DNA of 64,000 bases from Candidatus Villigracilaceae bacterium. Lineage in GTDB: Bacteria; Chloroflexota; Anaerolineae; Anaerolineales; Villigracilaceae. The stretch lies in NCBI GenBank assembly GCA_026645935.1, contig JAPKMP010000001.1, positions 276,150 through 340,149 on the forward strand, written 5' to 3'. The notes under the pieces were generated by a model. That model ran no database searches. It had not been told where the DNA came from and worked only from the letters and a program-made list of their open reading frames with translations. Both the position numbers and the translations under genes were made by a program. Numbering within the stretch: the stretch's first letter is position 1; every line of letters starts with the position of its first letter. Shown here piece after piece: positions 24,729 through 32,417 of the stretch.

Positions 24729-24984
24729 AGCGCGAAGACAAGTAATTCAGCAACGGTTCAGAGAGTCGCCGGTCAGTGCGAGGCGATACGCCAGAGGATG
24801 AAATCCACTTTGCCAAGTTGTTCTCGGAGAGACGCAGGTCATAAGAGAATCGGGAGCGCCCGTTAGCGTGCATCCAAGGTTATCCCTCACCCTTCCCTCT
24901 CCTGGAAGAAGAGGGTATAGCGAAAGCAGGTGGCACCACGAGACGCCCCTCGTCCTGCAAACGGATCGGGGCGTATTTTGTTTA
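24729..24984 (+). promoter_or_regulatory. T-box leader of serS (serine)
   Basis: The canonical T-box AGGTGGCACCACG is at 24928-24940. Upstream, the Stem I region has the AGTAA bulge (near 24741) and, on the returning strand, GAAATCCACT, where TCC at 24804-24806 fits a serine specifier codon followed by A. Downstream, ACGCCCC (24943-24949) and GGGGCGT (24968-24974) form a terminator with ATTTTGTTT. Uncharged tRNA-Ser would favour the antiterminator and allow serS expression. The specifier position is read by eye. Confidence 0.88.
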
Positions 24985-25003
24985 ATGCACGCGGAGGTGT
25001 AAC

Positions 25004-26275
25004 ATGATCGATATCAATTTGCTTCGTGAAAGCCCGGAGATCGTCCGCAAGGCATTGCGCGACCGACAAGATAACCCTGCCCCGGTAGACTCCATTTTGG
25101 AGCTGGATGAAAAACGCAGGAGTCTGCTCAATGAAGTGGAGCAACTCAAAGCGGAGCGCAACACCGTCTCGAAAGAGATCGGCAAAATGAAAGACGCTTC
25201 AGAGAGACAGTCGAAGATCGAGGCGATGCGCGTGGTGGGCGACAAGATCGCAGACTTGGATAAGGTCGTGGCGGAGGTTGAATCCGAACTTAATTACCTC
25301 ATGTCCACTCTGCCAAACATCACTGATTCCCGCACGCCCCTTGGCAGGGATGACAGCGAGAATCCCGTGATCAAAACGGTGGGTGAGCCGCGCAAATTCG
25401 ATTTCAAACCGCTTCCGCACTGGGACCTCGGGCCTGCGCTCGGCATCATCGACTTTGAGCGCGGCACCAAGCTGACCGGTTCCCGGTTTTACGTTTTGCA
25501 AAAAGCGGGCGCGCGTTTACAGCGGGCATTGATCGCATGGATGCTCGACCTGCATATCCGCCAGGGATATCAGGAAGAGTATCTGCCGTTCATGGTCAAG
25601 ACAGCAACGGTCTACGGCGCTGGTCAACTGCCGAAGTTTGCCGACAACCTCTACAAAGACCATGAAGAGGATTATTACTTCGTGCCAACGGCGGAAATTC
25701 CGCTCACCGGTCTGCACATGGATGAAATCCTCAACGAAGCTGAACTGCCAAAACTTTACACGGCATATACTCCTTGTTTCCGCCGCGAAAAGATGAGCGC
25801 CGGGCGCGACGTGCGCGGCATCAAGCGCGGACATCAGTTCGACAAGGTCGAGATGTATGTCTATTGCAAACCGGAAGAGTCCGAAGCCATGCACCAGAAA
25901 ATGCTGAAGGATGCAGAGGAGACTTGCGCCCGGTTGGAAATCCCTTATCGCGTTAAACAGTTATGCACCGGTGATATCGGCTTTGGCGCGACGATCACCT
26001 ATGACCTCGAATTATGGGCGCCCGGCTGTGACGAATGGCTCGAGGTTTCATCGGTCTCGAACGACACGGATTTTCAGTCGCGCCGTTCGAACATAAAATA
26101 CCGCCCGGCAGATGGCGGCAAGGTCCGCTTCCCGCATACTTTGAACGGATCCGGCTTGGGTTTGCCGCGCACGATGATCGCCGTCATGGAAAATTATCAG
26201 CAGGCCGACGGTTCCATTGTAGTGCCGGATGTCCTGCGCCCGTGGATGGGCGGTATCGACGTCATCACGCCGTGA
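25004..26275 (+). CDS. serS: seryl-tRNA synthetase
   Basis: This enzyme charges tRNA-Ser with serine. The N-terminal coiled-coil arm (about residues 25-105) recognises the long variable arm. The class II core shows TAEIPLTGLHMDEIL (motif 1-2 region), YTPCFRREKMSAGRDVRGIKRGHQFDKVEMY (motif 2 with the catalytic Arg) and GSGLGLPRTMIAVMENYQ (motif 3). The 423-residue length is standard. GCGGAGGTGTAAC is the ribosome-binding site. Regulation is by the T-box leader immediately upstream. Confidence 0.97.
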   Translation: MIDINLLRESPEIVRKALRDRQDNPAPVDSILELDEKRRSLLNEVEQLKAERNTVSKEIGKMKDASERQSKIEAMRVVGDKIADLDKVVAEVESELNYLMSTLPNITDSRTPLGRDDSENPVIKTVGEPRKFDFKPLPHWDLGPALGIIDFERGTKLTGSRFYVLQKAGARLQRALIAWMLDLHIRQGYQEEYLPFMVKTATVYGAGQLPKFADNLYKDHEEDYYFVPTAEIPLTGLHMDEILNEAELPKLYTAYTPCFRREKMSAGRDVRGIKRGHQFDKVEMYVYCKPEESEAMHQKMLKDAEETCARLEIPYRVKQLCTGDIGFGATITYDLELWAPGCDEWLEVSSVSNDTDFQSRRSNIKYRPADGGKVRFPHTLNGSGLGLPRTMIAVMENYQQADGSIVVPDVLRPWMGGIDVITP

Positions 26276-26366
26276 CGGCAAAAACGAAAATGGGTTAATA
26301 TTCGTAAATAAGGCATCGGGAGTTGTGTGATTTCCGATGCTTTTTCATCTGGCAAGGAGAGGACTA

Positions 26367-26894
26367 GTGGATCCAAAAACGTTGGAACTGTTTTTGCAGG
26401 TTTTCTTTGAAGTGATTACCTTTGCCGTGCTTGTTTTCGGTTTGCTTGGCTTGTTGATTCCCGTTTTCCCCGGTCTGACCGTGATGTGGCTTGCCATCCT
26501 GGTCTATGCCATAATTCAGGCTTCCCTCGATAATATGACCTGGGTGGGCTGGCTGCTCTTCGTGCTCATTACCCTATTGATGATCGGTGGGAATGTGGCG
26601 GATAACTTCATCATTGCCAAGCACATGCGCGACAAGGACATCCCGTGGAGTTCGATCCTCTGGTCCTTCGCGGCGGGCATCGTCGTCAGTTTATTCTTCA
26701 CGCCGATCATGGGGATCATCGCCTCGCCCGTGGCATTGTTCCTTGCAGAATGGCGCAGACTCAAAGCAAGGGATACGGCGCTTGCCAACACCAAAGCCTG
26801 GATGACCGGCTGGGGTTGGGCAATTGCCGCGAGGATGGGAATTGGCGTGGTGATGATCATTTTCTGGGGCTTGTGGGCTTGGACGACTGCGTAG
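26367..26894 (+). CDS. DUF456-type membrane protein
   Basis: The GTG at 26367 follows AAGGAGAGGACTA and is preferred over the frame's earlier Met. Four or five hydrophobic helices with small-residue motifs (GLLGLLIPVFPGLTVMW, GGNVADNFI, GIVVSLFFTPIMGIIASPVA) fit the DUF456 family, whose glycine-zipper helices may form a channel or lipid-interacting unit. The function is not established. A small membrane gene follows 40 nt later. Confidence 0.75.
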   Translation: MDPKTLELFLQVFFEVITFAVLVFGLLGLLIPVFPGLTVMWLAILVYAIIQASLDNMTWVGWLLFVLITLLMIGGNVADNFIIAKHMRDKDIPWSSILWSFAAGIVVSLFFTPIMGIIASPVALFLAEWRRLKARDTALANTKAWMTGWGWAIAARMGIGVVMIIFWGLWAWTTA

Positions 26895-26934
26895 GGACCG
26901 GATGATTGTCATATAATGTAAAAAGGAGAAAACA

Positions 26935-27225
26935 ATGGATACCTTTGAAGAAGTCTTGAACATCATCGGTTTTTTGATCCGCGCCATCGGATTCCTCGTG
27001 CTCGGCTTCGGCATGGCGCGCTTCACACTGGATGCTTATTACAAAGCTGTCTGGCAGGTACAGGTCGCCCTCTCGGTTGGATTCATCCTCCTGCTCATCG
27101 GGTTGACGCGTTTTTCCAGCCCCGCCTCGATGGGGACCTTTGCCCTCGGCGCAGGCGCGGCATTGGTGATGCAGTTTATGGGAAAGAAGGAAGACGAAGA
27201 ATCCAAAGAGGCGAAGAAAAAATAG
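26935..27225 (+). CDS. small three-helix membrane protein, 96 aa
   Basis: Three hydrophobic segments cover residues 8-75, and the tail is charged (GKKEDEESKEAKKK). AAAGGAGAAAACA supports the ATG. The family is not recognised. It ends the serS-DUF456 gene run and is followed immediately by a strong terminator. Confidence 0.65.
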   Translation: MDTFEEVLNIIGFLIRAIGFLVLGFGMARFTLDAYYKAVWQVQVALSVGFILLLIGLTRFSSPASMGTFALGAGAALVMQFMGKKEDEESKEAKKK

Positions 27226-27226
27226 T

Positions 27227-27262
27227 AAAAAAGGCTTGACCTTTGAAGGTCAAGCCTTTTTT
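27227..27262 (+). terminator. rho-independent terminator
   Basis: AAAAAAGGCTTGACCTT and its exact complement form a 17-bp stem with a two-base loop, flanked by A- and T-runs, so it may work in both directions. Confidence 0.9.
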
Positions 27263-27269
27263 ATAGCCA

Positions 27270-27339
27270 TGTCGTGCTGAGCGATAGCGAACCATCTTTG
27301 CGACAGAGGAAGAGGCTCTTCGCTGTGTTCAGGTTGACA
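27270..27339. repeat. REP-like repeat, diverged
   Basis: The ends read TGTCGTGCTGAGCG and GTTCAGGTTGACA around a GAAGAGGCTCTTCGC core, a decayed version of the repeat at 15851-15925. Confidence 0.5.
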
Positions 27340-27346
27340 TTATTAC

Positions 27347-27820
27347 TTATTTCTTCGCGGCCTGCGCCGCCTCGATCAACGCGGATTTGAATTTTTCTCC
27401 CGCTGCGTCCCTGCCCAGCGGCAGGAAGATCGTTCCCAAATCACTCGCATCTGTAAATTGACCGCTGATGTTCATTCCAGTATCGGGAATCATGGCATGG
27501 AATGAACTTTTCTCATAATCTTCCACCATAATATCCCGCAACTGCATCGACTTGATATACAGCGCGTTTTGGTCCACGTTATCGGCGAGGATCAGCCAAT
27601 GGTCGGTGAGGATGGCGGTTTGGATCAACAGCTTCGGACCGGGTCCGCCGCCGAAGAGCCCCTTTTTGATCTTTTCAGACGTGGAGACGACGCACATTAC
27701 AGGCTTGGCAAGGATATCGCCCAGCGTATGCTTCTCGATATACGCGCGGATGCTGTTTATCACATTCGCGGGAATCTCGTTGAAAGCGATCTCTTTGGTG
27801 GAACGATTGTAATAGCCCAT
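27347..27820 (-). CDS. hypothetical protein, PH-like, 157 aa
   Basis: A soluble alpha/beta protein without signal or membrane segments. The middle (PGPKLLIQTAILTDHWLILAD, KSMQLRDIMVEDYEKS) has the strand pattern of a bacterial PH-like domain. The C-terminal helix ends EAAQAAKK. The ribosome-binding site is GAGGAGAC. The function is unknown. It stands between two REP-like repeats. Confidence 0.6.
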   Translation of the reverse strand: MGYYNRSTKEIAFNEIPANVINSIRAYIEKHTLGDILAKPVMCVVSTSEKIKKGLFGGGPGPKLLIQTAILTDHWLILADNVDQNALYIKSMQLRDIMVEDYEKSSFHAMIPDTGMNISGQFTDASDLGTIFLPLGRDAAGEKFKSALIEAAQAAKK

Positions 27821-27831
27821 GTCTCCTCGAT

Positions 27832-27899
27832 TGACTCCCTGAGCGAAGCGAAGGGTCTCTACATTATCATAGAGATTCTTCGCTTCGCTCAGAATGACA
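27832..27899. repeat. REP-like hairpin repeat, complete
   Basis: GAGCGAAGCGAAG...TCTCT and TAGAGATTCTTCGCTTCGCTC form a long hairpin ending in AGAATGACA. It lies just before the stop codon of the first M42 gene. Confidence 0.75.
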
Positions 27900-28901
27900 T
27901 TAGAACCTTACCGGCTTGCTCAACATCGCCGTCAGTAATTTCACCGAGTTCTTCAAATCATCCAAATCCACCATCTCTGATGCGGAATGAACGTAACGGC
28001 ATGGGATCGACAAGGCGCCCGCCATTACGCCTGCGCGTGTGAGCTGGATCGCGCGCGCGTCGGTGCTGCCCATGAGCAGGACTTCACGCTGGTAGGGGAT
28101 CTTCGCCTTCTCCGCTGTGTTGATCATCCATTCGACGATGCGCGGGTCCGAGAGCATGCCCGGGTCGCGGACTTTCACGCACGGACCTTTGCCCAAATCC
28201 ATAGCTACTTTCGACGAAGCGGGCGTATCGCCTGTCGCGGTCACATCGACAGCAAGACCGATCTCCGGGTCGATGCTATAGGCGGCTATCCCTGCACCTC
28301 GCACGCCGACTTCCTCCTGCGTGGTAAAAACAAAATACAGATCATGCGGTGTGGACTTGATGGCTTTCAATGTCTCGATCAAAATAACCACACCCGCGCG
28401 GTCATCCATCGACTTGGCGACGAGACGGTTTCCCATTTCCATATAATTCCGCTCGAACGCGCCGAAGTCGCCGATCTTCACCGGACAGTCGCTTCGGCTG
28501 GTCGCGCCCACGTCGATGTACATCTTGTTCATGGCGGGAGCCTGGTCTACATTTTCGAACTTATCGAATCCGACCACACCGGTCACGCCGTTCATAAAAC
28601 GGATGCGCGCCCCGAGCGTGTAACGTCCGAACACGCCGCCGTTGCTTGCAAAGCGCACGAAGCCGTTCTTGTCTATGTGACTGGCGATCACGCCGATCTC
28701 ATCCATGTGAGCCGCAAGCATGATGCGTTTGGAATTCTCCACGTCCACCGTCGGTTTCTTCCGCACGATCAGACTGCCCATCGCGTCCACGCGCAATTCA
28801 TCGGCGAACGGTTTTACTTCCTTCTGGATCAACTTGCGGACGGCGTCTTCGTAGCCTGAAGGTCCAAATGTTTCGGTCAATGTTTTGAGTAATGATTTCA
28901 T
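27900..28901 (-). CDS. M42 family metallopeptidase, copy 1
   Basis: M42 enzymes are dinuclear-metal aminopeptidases or deblocking peptidases that form TET-like complexes. The ligands are visible: His65 in HMDEIG, Asp in KSMDDRAGV, the Glu pair in TTQEEVGVRGA, Asp in LAVDVTATGD and the final His in RYVHSASEM. The start at 28901 gives the standard N-terminus (SLLKTLTETFGPSGYED). The gene follows the S51-type hydrolase by one base, so the two are tightly coupled. Two further M42 genes lie upstream. Confidence 0.92.
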   Translation of the reverse strand: MKSLLKTLTETFGPSGYEDAVRKLIQKEVKPFADELRVDAMGSLIVRKKPTVDVENSKRIMLAAHMDEIGVIASHIDKNGFVRFASNGGVFGRYTLGARIRFMNGVTGVVGFDKFENVDQAPAMNKMYIDVGATSRSDCPVKIGDFGAFERNYMEMGNRLVAKSMDDRAGVVILIETLKAIKSTPHDLYFVFTTQEEVGVRGAGIAAYSIDPEIGLAVDVTATGDTPASSKVAMDLGKGPCVKVRDPGMLSDPRIVEWMINTAEKAKIPYQREVLLMGSTDARAIQLTRAGVMAGALSIPCRYVHSASEMVDLDDLKNSVKLLTAMLSKPVRF

Positions 28902-28902
28902 T

Positions 28903-29622
28903 TTATTTTCCCAAAGTGAATGTCTCGCCTGCGGCATAACTCTTGGTATCATTTCTTGTAAATACGTGCGCTTTTGCCTCGCCCATCACCGTCCACGGTT
29001 CGTCTGCTATTCCAACGATGGCGGTATTCTCGTCGATGCCCACCATCACTTCATTTTCGTGAAGCCGTTTGCGCGACATGGTCACCAACGGTTTGAAGAA
29101 TATCGGGATGGCATCAAAATGGGGCATGATAAATGCCGCGGGCACAAGACCAAAGACCGGGATCGTCCGCGAGCCGAGCATTCGAAAGTCTGGCACCTCG
29201 CGCGCGAGGATCATCGCGCCCGCCGAACATCCTGCATAAGCCCCGCCGCGTTCCCATACTTTCTGAGCCGCCTGCCAGACCAGGCTGTCCTTCAAGGTCT
29301 GATACAGATAAACCGGATCGCCGCCGGAAAAATAGACGAGATCCGCCTCGTTCACCGCCTCGGCATGATTCACATCATTGGCGGTTTCCTTGTCTGTGAC
29401 CGGAACGCCCTGAACCTCCGCGCCAAGCGATGTGAAGTGATCCACGCCCATTTTCATCCAACGATTAACGCTTGCATCTCCCTCCTGCCCGGCCGCTGTA
29501 GGCAGACAAACCACGCGCGGTGTGCGTCCGTCCGCGCCGCAATGGGCGAGCAGATATTTGTCCACATCGTTCATCACAGGCAGGTATTCACCGGAACCAA
29601 GCAAGGCGATCAGTCCATTCAT
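28903..29622 (-). CDS. S51-type peptidase / cyanophycinase-like hydrolase
   Basis: The protein has the class I glutamine-amidotransferase-like fold with the serine nucleophile in YAGCSAGAM (Ser133) and the upstream YFSGGDPVYLYQTL motif. S51 members include dipeptidase E and cyanophycinase, which release dipeptides from unusual peptides. Lying between two M42 aminopeptidases, it probably takes part in peptide turnover. The substrate cannot be read. Confidence 0.82.
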   Translation of the reverse strand: MNGLIALLGSGEYLPVMNDVDKYLLAHCGADGRTPRVVCLPTAAGQEGDASVNRWMKMGVDHFTSLGAEVQGVPVTDKETANDVNHAEAVNEADLVYFSGGDPVYLYQTLKDSLVWQAAQKVWERGGAYAGCSAGAMILAREVPDFRMLGSRTIPVFGLVPAAFIMPHFDAIPIFFKPLVTMSRKRLHENEVMVGIDENTAIVGIADEPWTVMGEAKAHVFTRNDTKSYAAGETFTLGK

Positions 29623-29626
29623 AAAT

Positions 29627-30673
29627 TTATCTTTTCAATAAAATCGGGGTCATTTCCTGTAAAGCAGCGTGCAATAAATTCAACGTATTCTTCCAATCGT
29701 CCAGGCGCGAAATACTGATGGGGCTGTGTGTATACCGATGCGGCACCGAAACCGAGACCACCGGCACGCCCGAACGGACCTGCTGGATCGCGCCAGCGTC
29801 CGTTCCGCCGCCGCCGGGCTGGCGAAGTTGATAGGGAATCTTCTGTTTCGCGGCCACATCTTGAAGGAATTTAACGAGGCGCGGATCGCTGATAACGGGC
29901 GAGTGCGCCGGATAAATGGCAGGACCCAGTCCGAGTTTTGTGTTGTACGAATAATTTTCCCTGCCTTCGTAATCGGGCAGGTCGCGCGCGGGGGTTGAAT
30001 CCACTGCGATGGCGAGGTTGGGATCGAAATGATATCCCGCCACCTTCGCGCCGCGCAGACCGATCTCTTCCTGCACGCTGAAGGCGAGACAAAGCTCCAC
30101 ATGGTAAGGCGCGTTTTTCAACAATTCGATCAGGATTGCGACACCGACCCGGTTGTCGATGGATTTGGACATGATGGACGGACCGACCCGCTTGAACTTT
30201 GTCGCAAACGTGGCGCGGTCGCCCACTTTGGCTTTGCCGTCGGGACCCAGATCGATGCGCATGGATTCGACGCTGACGGTATGACTGCGCTCGCCCGCAT
30301 CGGTTAAGTGAATGGGTTTTGCGCCGATGACGCCCGGTGTGTGATCCTTGCCGACGATGACCTGCTTGCCGACCAGATGCCGCTCGTCGATCCCGCCAAC
30401 GGTGCGGAACTCATAATATCCGTCGCCGTCGTCCTTGACGATCATGAAGCCAACTTCGTCCATGTGGGCGTCGAGCAAAACCCGCAGCGTTTTTATTGAT
30501 TTTGCCTTTTTTCGAACTAATACACTGCCGAGCGCATCCACTGTTACTTCATCGGCAAAGGGTTTGACTTCATCCAGCACAATGCGGCGCACTTCGCCTT
30601 CGTCGCCGGAGACAGACATGGCATTACAGAGTTTTTCGAGCAGTTTGAGTTGAGGTGAGCCGATGGTTAGCAT
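29627..30673 (-). CDS. M42 family metallopeptidase, copy 2
   Basis: The same ligand set is seen: HMDEVG, KSIDNRVGV, SVQEEIGLRGA, AVDSTPARD and HRYTHSPIS. The 348-residue length is normal. The paralogue ends four bases before the S51-type gene and is separated from copy 3 by a REP-like element. The chain is complete, so it is likely active. Copies differ enough to suggest distinct substrate pockets. Confidence 0.92.
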   Translation of the reverse strand: MLTIGSPQLKLLEKLCNAMSVSGDEGEVRRIVLDEVKPFADEVTVDALGSVLVRKKAKSIKTLRVLLDAHMDEVGFMIVKDDGDGYYEFRTVGGIDERHLVGKQVIVGKDHTPGVIGAKPIHLTDAGERSHTVSVESMRIDLGPDGKAKVGDRATFATKFKRVGPSIMSKSIDNRVGVAILIELLKNAPYHVELCLAFSVQEEIGLRGAKVAGYHFDPNLAIAVDSTPARDLPDYEGRENYSYNTKLGLGPAIYPAHSPVISDPRLVKFLQDVAAKQKIPYQLRQPGGGGTDAGAIQQVRSGVPVVSVSVPHRYTHSPISISRLDDWKNTLNLLHAALQEMTPILLKR

Positions 30674-30685
30674 AGAAAAGTTTTA

Positions 30686-30783
30686 TGTCATTGCGAGGGC
30701 GGCGCACTTCCGCCCGAAGCAAACTTTGTTTTCGAGGGGGGATTGCTTCGTCGCAAAAAACAGGTGCGCTCCTCGCAATGACA
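30686..30783. repeat. long inverted repeat TGTCATTGCGAGG
   Basis: TGTCATTGCGAGG and CCTCGCAATGACA are exact 13-bp complements at the two ends of a 98-base element with further inner pairing. It belongs to a different subtype than the TGTCATTCTGAG repeats and overlaps the stop region of M42 copy 3. Confidence 0.75.
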
Positions 30784-30784
30784 T

Positions 30785-31852
30785 TTAATCCCAGGAAATT
30801 TTTTCCATGAAATCCGCTTCGAGTGAGGCGATAAATTCAGCAAGTAATCTGCCCGCCCGCTGCACGTCTTTAACTGCGATCAATTCCACGGCGGTGTGCA
30901 TATACCGTTGCGGGATGCTAACCACCATGGTGGGAATCCCTTCAGCGGTGAGCTGTAAAGCATCCGCATCGGTCGAGGAATATTCGGGCATCAGATCATC
31001 CGAGACGGGAATCTCGATCCGCTCGGCGATTTCTTTGAAGCGTTTATACAAATAGGGATGCACGCTGGGTCCGATGCCGAGTGTCACGCCTTTCCCAAGC
31101 GGGAAGGTCTGGAATCCGCTTGCGCCCGCTCCCGCGCCGAAAGTCATATCCACTGCGACGGCAATGGTCGGGCGAAGTTGAAACGCGCTGGTATACGCGC
31201 CGCCAAATGTGGTTTCTTCCTGCGCTGTCGCCACCGCCCAAACATCCCACACATGCGATTTGGACCGAAGTTCTTCGAGGCAAACGGTGAGCGCAGCGAC
31301 GGATGCGCGGTTATCCAATGTGTGCCCGCTCACGGTTCCCCCGGACAATTCGACTGGTTCCGTCCCGAAGGAGACTCTGTCGCCGACCCGGACCCGCCTC
31401 AAGACTTCGCCGGGAGCCAGTCCTGTATCGACAAAAAGATACTTCATCGCGACGACTCCGCTCCCTTCGCCTTCCGGTAATAAATTGGCTGGCGGCATGG
31501 CGACCACACTATAGAGTTCCTCTTTCGTCCCTGAGGCGTGGACGGTGACCGGCGTACCCGGTAATACACGCGCGTCGATTCCGCCTACATTGGTGATGTA
31601 GATGAATCCATCTACGATACGGACCACCATCATGCCGATGGCGTCCATGTGGGTGGCGATCATCACAGAGGGGCGGCGGCTTTTCTTTAGCGTACCCCGC
31701 TTCAGTCCATGGACCGAGGCGAGGCTGCTTTGGGAGATTTCATCCACCAGCGGAGTCCACTGCTTTTTGATGAGGTCCGCGGCGGGGATTTCATCCCCTG
31801 AAAGACCTGAAACGGTGATAAGAGATTTAAGAAAAGGGAGGATGTCGCTCAT
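30785..31852 (-). CDS. M42 family metallopeptidase, copy 3
   Basis: Ligands are HMDAIG, HTLDNRASV, TAQEETTFGGA, AVDMTFGAG and RYMHTAVEL. The start at 31852 overlaps the stop of the upstream TPT-repeat gene (ATGA), indicating translational coupling. The usual second Gly in the EE motif is replaced (EETTFGG), and the E of HMDE is Ala, so this copy is the most diverged of the three. Confidence 0.9.
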   Translation of the reverse strand: MSDILPFLKSLITVSGLSGDEIPAADLIKKQWTPLVDEISQSSLASVHGLKRGTLKKSRRPSVMIATHMDAIGMMVVRIVDGFIYITNVGGIDARVLPGTPVTVHASGTKEELYSVVAMPPANLLPEGEGSGVVAMKYLFVDTGLAPGEVLRRVRVGDRVSFGTEPVELSGGTVSGHTLDNRASVAALTVCLEELRSKSHVWDVWAVATAQEETTFGGAYTSAFQLRPTIAVAVDMTFGAGAGASGFQTFPLGKGVTLGIGPSVHPYLYKRFKEIAERIEIPVSDDLMPEYSSTDADALQLTAEGIPTMVVSIPQRYMHTAVELIAVKDVQRAGRLLAEFIASLEADFMEKISWD

Positions 31853-32343
31853 GGACCACCGAACGCGGTTGGGGATGCTGTGAGAGTGCTGGTCGGTGTG
31901 GCGGTGGGTGTGCTGGTGGGCGTGGCGGTTGGAGTCGACGTATTGGTGGCAGTATTCGTCGGCGTCGATGTCGGCGTGGAAGTTGGAGTATTGGTGGATG
32001 TGCTCGTAGGTGTGCTTGTTTTTGTTGGCGTTGAAGAAGGCGTATGAGTTGGAGTGTTTGATGGCGGCTGGAACGGTGTGACCGAAATCGTGGGACTCGG
32101 GGTTATGCTCGGTGTAAGAGAAATGGTTGGAGTGATGACCTGTGGCGTGCCGCTGACCGTGGCGGTGGCGGGCGTGATGGTTCCCGTGACGGTGATTGTA
32201 AAAGTCGGGGTGGGAGTGGCATCGCGCGGATTTGGAGCGAATGAAAGGCAGACAAACCCGGCGCAATAACAAGGAATGGTGGCGATAATGGCAACCAGAA
32301 GCCGCAGGCGGCGTCGGGCTTGGGGAGTGTCGGCTTCCAGCAT
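31849..32343 (-). CDS. Thr/Pro-rich membrane-anchored stalk protein
   Basis: After an Arg-rich stretch and a membrane helix (LLVAIIATIPCYCAGFVCLSF), the rest is low-complexity TPTSTPT-type sequence for about 120 residues. Such stalks are usually extracellular and may be glycosylated. The ATG at 32343 is preferred over 32364 because TATAAT ends nine bases before it. It is translationally coupled to M42 copy 3, which is an odd pairing because a peptidase without signal would stay in the cytosol. Confidence 0.65.
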   Translation of the reverse strand: MLEADTPQARRRLRLLVAIIATIPCYCAGFVCLSFAPNPRDATPTPTFTITVTGTITPATATVSGTPQVITPTISLTPSITPSPTISVTPFQPPSNTPTHTPSSTPTKTSTPTSTSTNTPTSTPTSTPTNTATNTSTPTATPTSTPTATPTSTLTASPTAFGGP

Positions 32344-32352
32344 AATGCGTAG

Positions 32353-32358
32353 ATTATA
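32353..32358 (-). promoter_or_regulatory. -10 hexamer, near-leaderless promoter
   Basis: TATAAT on the minus strand, nine bases (CTACGCATT) before the ATG at 32343. It supports the shorter start of the stalk protein. Confidence 0.45.
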
Positions 32359-32417
32359 ATCCATAGAAATTATTCATTGGCTCGCGCCGCCGTCCCCGGC
32401 GGCGTTTTCGAGAAACT

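Noticed and set aside
27987..29718. Plus-strand open frames opposite the M42 and S51-type genes
   Set aside because: The minus-strand products contain full active-site motifs; the plus-strand translations are compositionally biased and lack starts with ribosome-binding sites.
31860..32240. Tandem TPT-coding repeats as a possible CRISPR or minisatellite
   Set aside because: The periodicity is in the protein (Thr-Pro-Thr), the DNA units vary, and there are no equal-length spacers. No CRISPR array or cas gene was seen in the window.
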